Source: Vandiemenella viatica (lineage: Eukaryota; Arthropoda; Insecta; Orthoptera; Morabidae). Taken from it: 64,000 nt of DNA. Shown here piece after piece: positions 1 to 10,516 of this stretch (its first letter is position 1; every line of letters starts with the position of its first letter). The position numbers and the translations under genes are program-made. Under the pieces are notes generated by a model that ran no database searches, was not told the origin of the DNA, and saw only the letters and a program-made list of their open reading frames with translations. Location of the stretch: contig JARYHS010009186.1 in NCBI GenBank assembly GCA_031002005.1, positions 180,570,437-180,634,436 of the forward strand, written 5' to 3'.

Positions 1-549
1 CTAAAGAAGAACGAAAATGATCATTAATGGAGATAAATGTTTGGAATAAGTAAAGAAGCAGTAATAAAGCTATGAATGCTGAAGTTAGTTGCTTATGAAA
101 GAACCACAAAAACTGTCATGGCGAAACAGAAAGACAGTAGTACCAATATTTTGGAAATTTTTATAAACAAGAAATACAAAAAAGCTAAAGAAAATGCCGA
201 TGGAGGCGAAGAAGTGGCGTAGAAATGGAAGGATTCACTGTAGATACGACGTAGCTGAATATCAAACAGAACCCTGAATAAATTAAGAGAAGGAGAGAAG
301 AAACACGGAAACTGTTTGACGTGCAAAATTTTGTCATAGTTGCAATTAAAAATAATAATAATAATAATTTTCATGTTAGTGATACAGGGGATTCAGTTTC
401 AAATGCTGAATTTGACAGACTTTTAAAAGATTTTAACTCAAACAAAGCATTATGAGTATATGAAATCCGCCAGAATTAACAATATTCCTGGCAGAAGTAA
501 GAATTAACAAAATTTTCAGAGTGATTCAACAGGTTACTATAAAAGGGAC
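1..549. other. Intergenic, nothing recognised
   Basis: AT-rich sequence with an ATA-rich run near 350-367. The short frames here have no recognisable domain and no coding-like composition. Confidence 0.5.
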
Positions 550-550
550 C

Positions 551-790
551 AAGCTTGGTGGGTAAGTGGTTAACGCTCTGGCCTCGCATTCGGGGAGGAC
601 GCCGGTTCGAATCCCCGTCCGGGCATCCAGATTTGGGTTTTCCATGGTTTCCCCAAATCACTCCAGGCAAATGCTGGGATGCTTCCTTCAAAAGGCCGTG
701 GCCGAATTCCATCCCATTCCTTGTCCCCAGTCCCATCCCGCCTCTAATGATCTTAGCCGTCGACGAGGCGTAAAGCAGTAAAAAAAAAGG
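551..790 (+). mobile_element. tRNA-derived SINE, nearly complete
   Basis: The head carries a tRNA-like pol III promoter: an A-box-like TGGGTAAGTGG at 559-569 and a B box GGTTCGAATCC at 604-614. The body (about 630-750) contains GGTTTCCCCAAATCACTCC and recurs at 10.3, 16.7, 22.8 and 43.1 kb. The 3' end contains GTCGACGAGGCGTAAAGC and runs into an A-rich tail near 780-790. The head does not form a full tRNA cloverleaf, so this is a retroposon and not a tRNA gene. It is the best-preserved copy in the window. Confidence 0.85.
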
Positions 791-1090
791 GGGTGTGAAG
801 TCCGGCGGAAAATTTCAGACTCCCAAAGAATCAAAAAAGGTAAGGAACTGATAGTCGCTGTGTCAGTGGTTTGACATCTTATTCTTCAAAATTACTGATT
901 AGTATTCTGTAAAGTACATAACAACGGAGAAGAAAGTAGGGTAGATTCAATGTATGAATACTAACTGAGTTAAAGACTTTCCAGAATAACAGGGAATCAA
1001 TTCTGCAGTTATGATTGAAATTAAAGTGGTTGTCTAGGTTGTCTTTATAGTTTTCAAAAATAATATTATATTGGGCAGATATTAAAAATT

Positions 1091-1550
1091 TTTAAATAAT
1101 AAGCTTTAAAATATTTAAAAAGGATAATAATTTATTCTTATTAGGGAATTGGATTGTTATTACCCAATCCTCAGTTACAAGCACAGACCAAAACGTAGCT
1201 GTGGCAAAACTGTGATTTATAACAACTGCCGCTGGAAATGTAATAGGAGAAGCAGTGAAGTAAACGAGAAAAATCAGTATAATTTCACAGATCTGAAAGG
1301 AAGAACCAGTGTGCGTCATTTAATTGCTGTCAAAAGGTGTTTACACACAAGCACCTAAATACAGGTGAACCAGTCAGTAACATGAAAAAAACATTGGGAG
1401 GTGAATTTGAACTAAACACAAAATATGCTAGAAAAAGATATGAAATGTATTACAAATCGCGGAAATTTGGTAAACTAGATCCTGCATGGGTTTGGATGCA
1501 CGACAAATCTATTAATAAAAGAATGTCATTAGTCCTTAAAAACAGATGAT
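1091..1550 (+). other. Unrecognised low-AT block with two open frames
   Basis: Two adjacent + frames (1149-1358 and 1337-1549) read through a block richer in charged and aromatic residues than the flanks, for example YARKRYEMYYKSRKFG in the second. I recognise no family. No promoter, splice signal or poly(A) signal ties them together. They may be the remnant of an unidentified mobile element or chance frames. Confidence 0.2.
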
Positions 1551-1627
1551 TTTTTTTAAATTCATCATTAGTAAAGAAGACTTATAGTTTCAAATATTTA
1601 TGTAGCTCACACACAATAATTATAATT

Positions 1628-1986
1628 GTATTTCTCAAACTCATAGCTCCACGCACCCCTATGAAATTTACCAAACAATGGCGAACCCCCTTAAAAATAA
1701 CTGGCTTTTTTTAAAAAAAAAAAAAAATGCGGATATTTGACAAAAAAGTGATACAGTCACAAATAGCTATATGCTATTAGTTAATTCAATGGATGGGCTT
1801 GTTTCTTGTCGATAGGTCAGTCGATTTTAGGAGCAATTTTGCTCATTTTCAATTTCAATTAACCATGTTGTGTGTTGCACTCTCGAGATACCCAGTCAGC
1901 TGCCATAACGTAAATCCTGTAGCGAACCCCCTACGATCTACTAGCGAACCCCTAGGGGTTCGCGTACCACACTTTGAGAAATCCTG
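1628..1986. mobile_element. Decayed hAT-like MITE
   Basis: The ends are imperfect inverted repeats: TATTTCTCAAACT on the left and the reverse complement of ACTTTGAGAAATCCTG on the right. The right half holds GAACCCCTAGGGGTTCGCG, typical of small non-autonomous hAT elements. No matching 8-bp target duplication is left on the left side, so the left end is eroded. No coding capacity. Confidence 0.5.
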
Positions 1987-2087
1987 ATCTAGGACAATTC
2001 TTCCCAATTAGTGGTACGAGTACCCTCAAGAATACATGAAGAGGCTTCAAGGAGTACGCGAGGTAATTTCTTGGCTAAGGTAATCAC

Positions 2088-3026
2088 TAGAGACGGGATT
2101 ATAAGCATTTGCATGTTTGCATATGCATTTCCATATTAAGCCTATTTTCACCTGTTATTGCATATTTTACCTAAAACCTAGTGATGATGCATATTTTCGT
2201 TATATTTAAAATAATTTTCGTAAGTGTACCTAGTGTACTGCTCTTAGTCTAGGACGACTCGCTGAAGAACTACGACCCACATTTGGGAATGTAAGTAAAC
2301 TGATTTCATCAACAAAGAAAGCGTTTATTAAGGCATGTTCTCGTAATAATAATTTTAAAAAAATCCAAATGTTTCTTTACCTCCGGAACCATTGGTAACT
2401 CGATGGGCGAAGTGGGTTGAAGCTGTACTCTTTTACAACGAACATTTCGAGGCTATTAAAGATGTAGTAAACAGCTTTGATAGTGAAGACGCTATGTTAG
2501 TTTTTCAGTACAATGAAACATTTAACAATTCTAGTATTAAAACTGCAGCCGCGAATTACATTCGTTTTTCCCACATACCTGCGAGTATTAAAAATCTTGA
2601 AACTCAAGGTTCGACGTTGAATGAATCTATTCAGTTAATGAATAAAATCAGCATTGCCAGAGGTATTCCTGTGTAAACTTAAAAAAGTTTGAAAATAATT
2701 CGAACCATAACTCAGGATTTGAACCTTTGTGTCAAATTGATAGTTTTAGTAATGGGACGGTTGAACGTTTTCCAGAAACAATTACTGCTAACACATCACC
2801 CAATTTTAAACACTGCCCAGTTACATCAGTGAATGTGGAACGGTCCATATACACTTATGAAAATATTTTGAGAGACTAATTGCATGCTGATTTTGAAATA
2901 AAAATTATTATTTTTATATTATATAATGTTGCATATTTTGACACTTTTGTGCATATTTTAAGCATTTTTCTTGTATATTTGCATGCTGATTTCTAGCTTT
3001 TTGTGTTGCAAATAATCCGGTCTCTA
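2088..3026 (+). mobile_element. hAT element inserted in the hAT at 1995-3265
   Basis: The ends are TAGAGACGGGATTAT and, reverse-complemented, TAGAGACCGGATTAT. They are flanked by a perfect 8-bp direct repeat GTAATCAC (2080-2087 and 3027-3034), the hAT target-duplication length. The interior carries a broken hAT transposase and, near both ends, runs of GCATAT/GCATATTT. The 939-bp length means most of the transposase is deleted. Confidence 0.85.
2370..2880 (+). pseudogene. hAT transposase fragment (CGGBP1-like/ZBED-type hAT)
   Basis: The + strand reads LPPEPLVTRWAKWVEAV, then FNEHFEAIKDVV-like and FSHIPASIKNLETQGSTL segments (about 2378-2675). After a frameshift near 2676 comes FKHCPVTSVNVERS (about 2800-2850), which corresponds to the C-terminal hAT dimerisation region. 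This is the C-terminal half of the transposase class found in hAT elements related to CGGBP1. The N-terminal zinc finger and catalytic DDE core are missing. A stop codon lies just upstream of the Met at 2392, so that Met is not a real start. Confidence 0.7.
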
Positions 3027-3273
3027 GTAATCACTAAGATACTTAAAAAAACAATTACGCAAACATTATTATCGCCATAATATATTTTAAGACAGTCAAA
3101 CTAGGTGTTTGTGTGAATTATTTTACTGTGATACTGTGGTTGTGCGAAGCACTCAACAAGGATGAACACATTTAATTATTTCTTATTTCAGCTATAAGGG
3201 GTACGCGAGATTGAGCTCTTTATTGATGTGGTACCTACTGGGAAAAAAATAATTGGGAACCACTGATCTAGGC

Positions 3274-3841
3274 GAATGCTAAGACTGTTCCAAAACTCAA
3301 CCTCATAAACTACAAAAAGCATTCTTATCATTTAAAACACACAGAGTTACACTTTTCGTAGACAGAGGCGCAACACAAGACTTTCCTCCAATAGATTAGA
3401 CCTTACAGACCCGGCTACACTTCGAGCAGTACCTTAGTTCCTCCCCTTCAACTCATTGTTCACACTGGCCGCCACAGCTGCCCACTGTCCACGTGGCTGA
3501 ATCAGAGGAGAAAAATAAGTAAATGTAGATAAATTTTAATTCTGAACTACGAACAAAGTAGCCTTTAATCAAATCAGATGTTTACTCACTCATTGGTTCG
3601 ATTAACTCGACAAAGCTTTCGTCATTTATTCTATATGATTGTACATTACATCTACTCGTTAATCAACCATTGTGTAGTGAATATATAATTAAAATAACGC
3701 GTCTTGTCTGTAATTATTGTTTGTAATTGAAAAGAAGATCGTAGTAGTGTCTTTTTATTTTATTATAACGTTTACCATGCAAATAATTTAACTACAGTAA
3801 TGGCAGTGCTTCACGTGGCGAACTCGCAGAAGAATTTGATG
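3274..3841. other. Intergenic, nothing firm
   Basis: Mixed composition. A GC-richer stretch at 3390-3510 (GACCCGGCTACACTTCG) resembles the start of Harbinger-type ends elsewhere in the window, but I could not find its partner. Confidence 0.4.
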
Positions 3842-3978
3842 TACACTGATCAGCCAAAACATTATGACCGCCTGCTTATTAGTGTGTTGGTCCATCGTTG
3901 GAGCGCAATACAGCAGCGATTCGGAGTGGCATTGATTCTAAAAGTCCTTCTTAGGTTTCCGGAGTTGTCTGGCGCCAG

Positions 3979-4213
3979 ATGTCTACTCACAGGTCACGCA
4001 ATTCCCTTAATTTACGAGCCAGTAGTTTGTGGGAGCGGCGCCAAGGAACGAGCATCCCGGAAACGGCGAGGCTGGTTGATTGTTCGCGTGCTACAATAGT
4101 GAACAACTATGCAGATTGTTTGAAAGACGGTGAAACCACGACTGGACGAAAAGGTGGTGGACGTCTACGCATCATCACAGAACGGGGAGGTTGTAGGCTT
4201 TCCCGTTCTGTAA
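3979..4213 (+). pseudogene. Tc1-like transposase, N-terminal HTH fragment (first part)
   Basis: The frame from 3979 reads a paired-type helix-turn-helix: TSIPETARLVDCSRATIVNN, then a GRKGGGR linker and RGGCRLSRSVR. This is the arrangement of Tc1-family DNA-binding domains. Frame and sense continue after the Harbinger insertion: once one TAA of the duplication is discounted, SRSVR runs directly into WDSELSVADLTAEC at 6967-7010. The remainder of the protein, including the DDE/D triad, is not present here. Confidence 0.7.
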
Positions 4214-4535
4214 GGCCGGTTACACACTAGGCGGTTTCGGCCGCGGCGGGAATTTTTCCGTCGCCGTCGTTCCAGTAGTGGCGCGATGGATCAAATGGGA
4301 GCTTTATACACACTGGGTGAAGGGGAAAACCCGCGGCAGCGCTGCCGTTGACGGCAGGCATGCAGCCGCGTGCTGCCACTACATTCGACTGTAGTTTGGC
4401 CATCCCAGTCCAGACAGTGGCCCATGTTACCAGATAAGCGCTTGCACACTCGGAGGATTTTTAACCGCTTGTGCGTTTTAAATCTGTATAAAGTTAACAT
4501 TTTTTTAATTTAAAAATCGTAATATGAGTTAAGTG

Positions 4536-4691
4536 ATGGTAGATACTGATCTTCTCATTTCGTTATCAGAAGCGAGACAAGTTTTAAGAGAGAAAACATT
4601 AGATTCTTTTAAAGATCGGGATGCTACCAGGAACGATTGGAAAGAATTGTGCCTTGACATTAGGAATGATTTTGACGAAATGGAAAAATGA
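4536..4691 (+). pseudogene. MADF-domain accessory protein of Harbinger element (51-aa remnant)
   Basis: The 51-residue frame reads LISLSEARQVLREKTLDSF, then KDRDATRNDWKELCLDI and DFDEMEK. This matches the MADF (Myb/SANT-like) DNA-binding fold, whose hallmark is a short acidic start, a W/V-L position and the RxxAW-type helix seen here as TRNDWKEL. PIF/Harbinger elements commonly encode such a protein alongside the nuclease. MADF domains are usually about 80-90 residues and sit in longer proteins. A TGA cuts this one short, so it is probably dead, though an exon with a downstream partner is possible. Confidence 0.6.
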
Positions 4692-5233
4692 GGAAAGATG
4701 TCTTTGGATAATATACTTTTGATCACGTATTTACATAAATTTTTACAGCTTTAACTTGTGGTGAGTGCCTTAGTGGGCAAACTACGTTAAAATTATCTTT
4801 CATACCTTTATGGTTAAAAAAAGGGGATTTTTAATTTTAATTTTTATGTAGGAGTGAAAATTATTTAATTTTGCAAGAATCTCGATGTTAGTTGGAATTT
4901 AGGAAAATTGTCACAATATGTCATTTATTATCTTATCATTGGCGATTACAAGTCTGAGCGAATTTACCGTTAACATCATAAAAGCAACGCTCAGAGGTAC
5001 AATTAGCCGTCATGAGCAAGCAAACAATTGTATATTTACTTTTAAATATATCTCAGAATGCCACGAATGAACAATATATCATTCGAAAATAACTAGTTCT
5101 GGCAAATTATGCCGCTAGCCCAGGGGTTTTTACAATTACAAAGTGAGAACATGGATCTATCCTCTCAAAATCGTTTAAGGATTCAGTTTAACGGAATGCA
5201 CAATCAGATGGCTTGGTCGTAATAAGTTACCAT

Positions 5234-5900
5234 TGTAGTTCTGTGTCTGATGTCTGCGGTGATTGGAGCGGACCCACGGTATGTGAGACTATCTCACAAG
5301 GCATCTCTGGTCTGACAATGCGCGTCATCGCATTACCGGCTGTGTTGCCGTGATAAGCTTGCTCCATCAAGCCGGCAGCCAGAAGTCGTATAGCAGCAGT
5401 TGGCGAAAGAAGTCAACTTTCCAAGTCAACCTCAGACTAGACTCGCATAGCATGGACTCGAAGATCAAATTGAAGCTCGTCGCTCTTCTCTCTCGCGAGG
5501 AAACTTCTCGCTCCGCCCCTTGTAGTCTCGAAGCTCACATGTAACAGAAATTTCCAGGATTTTAAGTTATACGCTCATTTGGATTGGATCTTCAGGTCGG
5601 CACCTAATGTCACGTAATATCCCCGATATCTGATTTGCCCCGCTCATATCACAGAGATCGGACATATTCGGCTAAGTTCGCCGGGGTGAGAGCACATTCG
5701 GGTGTCGGGCGGCAGGCATTTCCCGCCAGGTGAATGACCCTGTAGACCACCCATCCCCAGGGAGCAGAATGTGTGGTCCGGCAGAACCCCAGATCCGCGA
5801 CGTCCTGTCGCCATGGTTCGGGAAGACCATGATTAGCTTCAAGCCTACATAGCTCAATAATTCTTTAATATTCGCTTTACCAAGATACACTGTATGTTCA
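5234..5900. mobile_element. Candidate solo LTR inside the Harbinger element
   Basis: A 667-bp block, clearly more GC-rich than its surroundings, begins TGTAGTTC and ends TATGTTCA. It has CCAT on both sides (5230-5233 and 5901-5904). TG...CA ends plus a 4-bp direct repeat fit a solo LTR of a retrotransposon. No primer-binding site, polypurine tract or coding region adjoins it. The short repeat could be chance, so the call rests mostly on composition. Confidence 0.35.
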
Positions 5901-6063
5901 CCATTTCATTACGGTCCTCACTTGAAATCTTGCGTACTTTATAAAATTACAACAAAAATCTATTTAGGTGGTCGCCCAAGATTTATGTAAATTACTCTAA
6001 CATTATGACATATATAATAAAAATGCACACTTTCAACATTTGAAATTCTGGCGCTCGACAATT

Positions 6064-6068
<5 letters not shown>

Positions 6069-6097
<29 letters not shown>
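6069..6097. repeat. Poly(T) tract, 29 bases
   Basis: Uninterrupted T run inside the Harbinger element. It may be the tail of a retroposed minus-strand insertion, but nothing recognisable adjoins it. Confidence 0.8.
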
Positions 6098-6101
<4 letters not shown>

Positions 6102-7055
6102 CGGCAGTGACGAATACCGCGAGACAAGCTGTAAATTAGTCATCATCTTCGCCATTTACTTTCGATTTTTCTCTGTAAAGTAATAGTTATTAAAACACTC
6201 AACTTATTACAATCTAACCACAAATGTTTAACTAGTCGATTTTGCTTGTAAGTATAAAAGCTATATAGAGTAAACTCAACAGTGATGAGTTGATTACACA
6301 GTGAAGTGTTACAAATAAATGTAAGTCTTAGCCATTATATAGCATAGTGTATTTTAAAACTTTTCTTGCACACCTATTCGTATTCACCTAAAGGAGTTTT
6401 CACTCCAATTAACTTACAATAAATATAGCGGATTGGAATTATATGAAATTGAATATTTATCTATAGTAGGTCCATGAGAAACCTGCTTACTTCGAGGTGA
6501 TTTCCAGCATTTCCACACGTTAAATACAATTCATCAACTGGGTATTTCTCCTTTGAATGCCATACTTAAGTTTCATAAGCAATTGTCGAAATAAACATCC
6601 CAAAATAATTGAAAAACTTGGTTTCGTCGATCCTCAAATATTCTGTTCTTCATTGGCTTTTTCTTTTGCTATTTCTATTGCTACAGAAACGTCAAAATAA
6701 CAATTTTAAAATCTAACTACGAAGTAATAAACACCGAGTTAACTAAATTAACTTCTCATTTCACAAAATGACACTCTAGTAATCAATAACAAGTTACTGA
6801 CGCCCGACCACGTCATCTTTTGCCAGCTCTTTATAGCAACGGAAGTTTTACCGATGAAATATCAGCGGCCGTTCTACAGATGAATGTGTAAACATCACAA
6901 ATTCTGTAGGCGGCGACGGTTAAGTTTCCGCTGCGGTAAAAACCGCCCAGTGTGTAACCGGCCTAAGGTGGGATAGTGAGCTATCTGTAGCAGATCTGAC
7001 AGCAGAGTGTGCTCCTAAACACTTTTGCCTGCACCGGCATTGTACTCTGCTGTCA

Positions 7056-7112
7056 GATCGAACCCGCAACCTCCAGAATGCGATACCAGAGCGTTACCCA
7101 CCACGCTCGGAT
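7056..7112 (-). mobile_element. SINE head fragment
   Basis: Reverse-complemented, this segment reads a tRNA-like head with GTGGTGGGTAACGCTCTGG and a B-box-like GGGTTCGATC. It matches the head of the SINE at 551. The body and tail are missing. Confidence 0.55.
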
Positions 7113-7324
7113 TTCTTTATTGTTGCTGCTGCAAACGATTGTTCCTGAATAAATTTAACATCACTTTAGCAATTATTAAATATGGTTACGCAAGATTCGG
7201 TATACTCCCGCGAATATTCATCCCTGATTTTACCTACTGTTTGGAATTTTCGAAGGTGAACATACCAAAAAATTTCCGATTTAAAATTTAAGAAATACCT
7301 TCTATATTATTATCATTATTAAAA

Positions 7325-8060
7325 ACAATTTAATTACAATGGAGCTAACGCTCCGGTGGCAATTCCCCTAGCCATCTAATTACCCCATTTTATATTATTT
7401 TTTTATTTTTTATATTGCAGTGTTAAATTTCTCCCCTTTCACTTTTCCGGTTTACAAATTTTAAATTCCTTAAGCGTTTACGGTAAATTATTCATCACTA
7501 CACTTTGTAATTTGTTCCAATGCCTGACACCCTTACCAACAAAAGAAAACCTTCCCACTACGCTATACGTGAAATCTAGCGCCAGATTGTGGTCATGATC
7601 GCCTTTCCACTTCCATGCACCATTCCTAGCACTTTCTTCACCTTCCTTCTTTCCTCCAATGACTCCCAATCCAGTTCCTTTATCATAACAGTTACTGACT
7701 GGGTCCTGCGATAATTTCTACAAACAAATCTAGCTGCTCTTCTTTGCACACCCTCCAACTCCTGTATTTGATAACCAAAATGTGGGTCCCAAACTACACC
7801 ATCATATTCAACCAATGGTCTGACCAAAGTTTTGTAACCCAATTCCCTAACTTCTCTGGTACATCCTCTCATCACCCACCAAATGAAGAATTTTGTAACC
7901 TTTTCCTACCACCTGCCGAATATGCTCTGCCCAGTTGAGTTTGTTATCAAATGTTTTGCCAAGATATTTACACATCAAGCTTTCTGATCTCACCCTATAA
8001 TCATAATTAACCTTTACTTTTTTATACATTACCTATCCCATCTGTTATCCATGTTTTATT
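7325..8060 (-). mobile_element. 5'-truncated non-LTR retrotransposon (LINE family B)
   Basis: The minus strand encodes, with frameshifts, the region after the reverse transcriptase core: KYLGKTFDNKLNWAEHI (about 7960), LVRPLVEYDGVVWDPHFGYQ and VQRRAARFV (about 7700-7830), then DFTYSVVGRFSFVGKGVRHW (about 7500-7580). Such segments are typical of CR1/L2-type LINEs. The 3' end, with GCTCCGGTGGCAATT on the + strand near 7350, is shared with the copies at 23.6, 55.1 and 57.4 kb. The 5' end is truncated, as is usual for LINE insertions. Confidence 0.8.
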
Positions 8061-10290
8061 GCGATTGTAATTTAAAGATTGTTCTAGCAACTGCAAACAG
8101 AGGGCAGTAAAAATAAAGTAGTAAATCCGACTAACATATGTAACACACATAATGCATCAGATCTGAGGTAGAGACAAGTCGAGAACCTTGAGACTGACCT
8201 GTCTGTCCGGACAGGAAACTCACCTGGAACCGGGATTACCGGCTCTAGAGTTACGCACTCTCAAGGCTGTGGTATGGATAATGACAACTTCAGACCTGCT
8301 ATTACACGACAAATGGCCCTTTTATCTTCTACATTGGTGTTCCTACCAACAAATTCATTTTTTTATTTTTTTCATTTTCTCTGCTACTGTTGTTTGTGAA
8401 GAAGGAGAAAGGCTTCTTATTTCTTGTCTCGTGTGGTCTTTACGTGTACAGTAAACTTCCTCCCATCATTACACTAATCTAAAGGGTTTATTTTCTCAAT
8501 TTTTACTGAATTTTAACTTTTTGGTGTGTACTGTGTTGCTTGTAACTAGGGTACCGATCTTTATGAAAAAAAATTAGAGAAATATGCATTCAAACATAAG
8601 TTTAAAAATTGGTAAATTTGTCCTAAAAATAATAAAAATAAGAAAATATTTAAATTTACTGTACATTAAAACATGCTCAGTTACACATAATTGATTTTAT
8701 TTAGTAGTGTCGCTGTCATGTAGCCAGCATAATTTGCTTCCGTGCACTCGCTGCACCATTGGGAAATTAAATTTGTTAGATTTAAAAAAAAAAAATATTT
8801 CCTTAATAGAAAAGATCACTATATTTTCATTTTTAAAAACGGGAATTTAGTGTAAATTTTCTGTGGATTAGTGTACATACCATTTTTTATTCTTGTTTGA
8901 TACATTGCATTATACCGCCACATGCATCTTCAAATTCTCGAAGAGGAATTTTCTCCTGTTGTCACTTAAAACTGTTTTGCACTGTAAGAAGCTTACTTCG
9001 ACATCACAAGATGTCACGGAAGCGTACTGAAACAAAGTCACTGCAATTTAATTGTGGGTCGTGTTCAATCAAAACAGATTCACCACCAAGTAAAATACGA
9101 CTGGTTTTGCAAATTGTTTTACATCCAGTATTCCCACTCAAAACTTTGACAAGTTTTTTTTCTTTAGCGAACTGGCCACACAGACCCCTACTTAACCTAT
9201 CACTTTTTCCACACTTTTAACAAATGCTGCATTCAAGAGTTAAAAAGGCGGATCATTAGAGAGTGACAATAATTCATAACTTTGATTCTTGGCTGACGAA
9301 TTATGATAAATTCAGTAGCACTTTGTTTTGTACGAATCTGTGAATGACTATCTTAATTCCTTCTCATCTATAACTTCTAGTGACTTCCCGGTACTATTAA
9401 AAATTACAAGAATTTCTCAAAATATGACCACATGACAATAAATATTATCTAATATGACCGAAAATAGAAAAATTGTCTGAATATGCATAAATATGCTTTC
9501 TTTATAAAATACATGCCTGTGTCACTTTTAATTCAGATTTTTTCGTGGTTGTACCTCTTGTTGTGTTCTGAGTAATTTATCAGATTTGTGTAATCGTTTA
9601 TTACACTATATCTTCCTTCAGCCAATGCTTTCAGGATGTAGTAGTTTCCTTGGGAAGTTAATGATTGTCGTTTGTTGTTTACGGGAAGTATTTACACGTT
9701 TGTACCAATATTTGTCGTTTAGTGATTGTGATCCAAAAGGTATTCGTCACATCTTGAATGATTGCTGTATGTTGCACTAAACGGTTTTTTGTACCTTGTT
9801 TCAAACTTTCCGCAAGTCTGGCCTATGAGTTTGCCTTACGGCTATTGTATGTGAGTATTTATATTTGTAGGAGCCACTCATTCACCTGTTGCTTTCATTC
9901 CACTTTTTTGTGTTTAGTTTTGAATATTATTTTGATTCTTTTTATTTTCTATTTTAAGTGCTTATTGTTTATTTGAGGTTTATTATCATTTGTTTTACAC
10001 GTGGTGTGTTATTTGGGGCTGATTTGTGTAAATGGTTATATTTCCTTTAGAGGTCATGGAAATGTGTTATTTGTTGTTTCTTTATTTTATTTTATGACAC
10101 AATTTTCAGTTGATATATTTTTCTTTATCCCCATCTTAGATTCTTCGAAAAATGATTGTGTTTTTGTTCTGACACACTTGTTTTTATTCATTGGTGTCTT
10201 AATCAGTGGAGTGAGCATGCATCTTATGACAGCTACTAAGTGCATTTGTGGATGAGTTGACTGTAACCTCCTTTTTTTCTGGAGGGAGGT
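8061..10290. other. Long stretch without a recognisable gene
   Basis: Mostly AT-rich. A GC-richer patch at 8160-8280 contains ACCTGTCTGTCCGGACAGG, an internal near-palindrome. Around 9420-9510 AATATGCATAAATATGC resembles the GCATAT-rich ends of hAT elements, but I find no target duplication. The open frames in this stretch (for example 8897-9220) have no domain I recognise. Confidence 0.4.
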
Positions 10291-10292
10291 CA

Positions 10293-10516
10293 TCGCTTTA
10301 AGCCTCATAGACGTCATTGCAACTGGAAAAGGACTAGGGGCAAGTAACGGATGGAATTCGGGCAAGGAAATTTGAAAGAACCAGCCCGGCATTCGTCTGG
10401 AGTGATTTCGGGAAACCATGTAAAATCGAAATATGGATGGTGGGAAGGGAATTCGAAGCTGAGTCTCCGGATTACAAGGCCAAAGTGTTACAGCTCACCC
10501 ATCAGGCTCGGTCCTG
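10293..10516 (-). mobile_element. SINE, same family as 551-790
   Basis: The reverse complement shows the same head, body (GGTTTCCCGAAATCACTCC) and a tail region with GACGTCTATGAGGCTTAAAG. It is diverged from the copy at 551 but collinear along its length. Confidence 0.75.

Larger units (their letters stand above)
1995..3265. mobile_element. Non-autonomous hAT element, interrupted by a second hAT
   Basis: The left end (CAATTCTTCCCAATT) and the reverse complement of the right end (CAGTGGTTCCCAATT) form an imperfect terminal inverted repeat. The flanks ATCTAGGA (1987-1994) and ATCTAGGC (3266-3273) agree at 7 of 8 bases, as expected for an old hAT target duplication. Its interior was split by the element at 2088-3026. 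Confidence 0.55.
4214..6963 (+). mobile_element. PIF/Harbinger element inserted in the Tc1-like transposase
   Basis: The terminal inverted repeats start GGCCGGTTACACACTAGGCG (left) and, reverse-complemented, GGCCGGTTACACACTGGGCG (right). They are flanked by TAA at 4211-4213 and 6964-6966, the 3-bp TWA duplication of Harbinger elements. Removing the element with one TAA restores the Tc1 reading frame, which confirms the boundaries. It carries a MADF-domain frame (4536-4691) but no recognisable transposase, so it is non-autonomous. A GC-rich block at 5234-5900 looks like a later insertion. Confidence 0.85.
3842..7061 (+). mobile_element. Tc1/mariner-like transposon, split by Harbinger insertion
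   Basis: The left end TACACTGATCAGCCAAAAC at 3842 has the TA dinucleotide and terminal sequence typical of a widespread arthropod Tc1-like family. Downstream lies the transposase DNA-binding region, broken at 4211 by a 2750-bp insertion and resuming at 6967. Beyond about 7033 the coding similarity stops. A short inverted repeat (6993-7010 against 7042-7059) and a SINE head follow. The catalytic domain and right terminal repeat are absent. Confidence 0.7.

Noticed and set aside
604..614. tRNA gene suggested by a perfect B box
   Set aside because: No acceptor-stem pairing and the sequence continues into a SINE body that recurs at four other sites.
3390..3510. Third Harbinger-like left end (GACCCGGCTACACTTCG)
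   Set aside because: No matching right end or TWA duplication could be found.
10001..10255. Hydrophobic 84-aa open frame resembling a small membrane protein
   Set aside because: T-rich DNA gives Phe/Leu/Val-rich translation by chance; no promoter, splice sites or repeat-free homology support.
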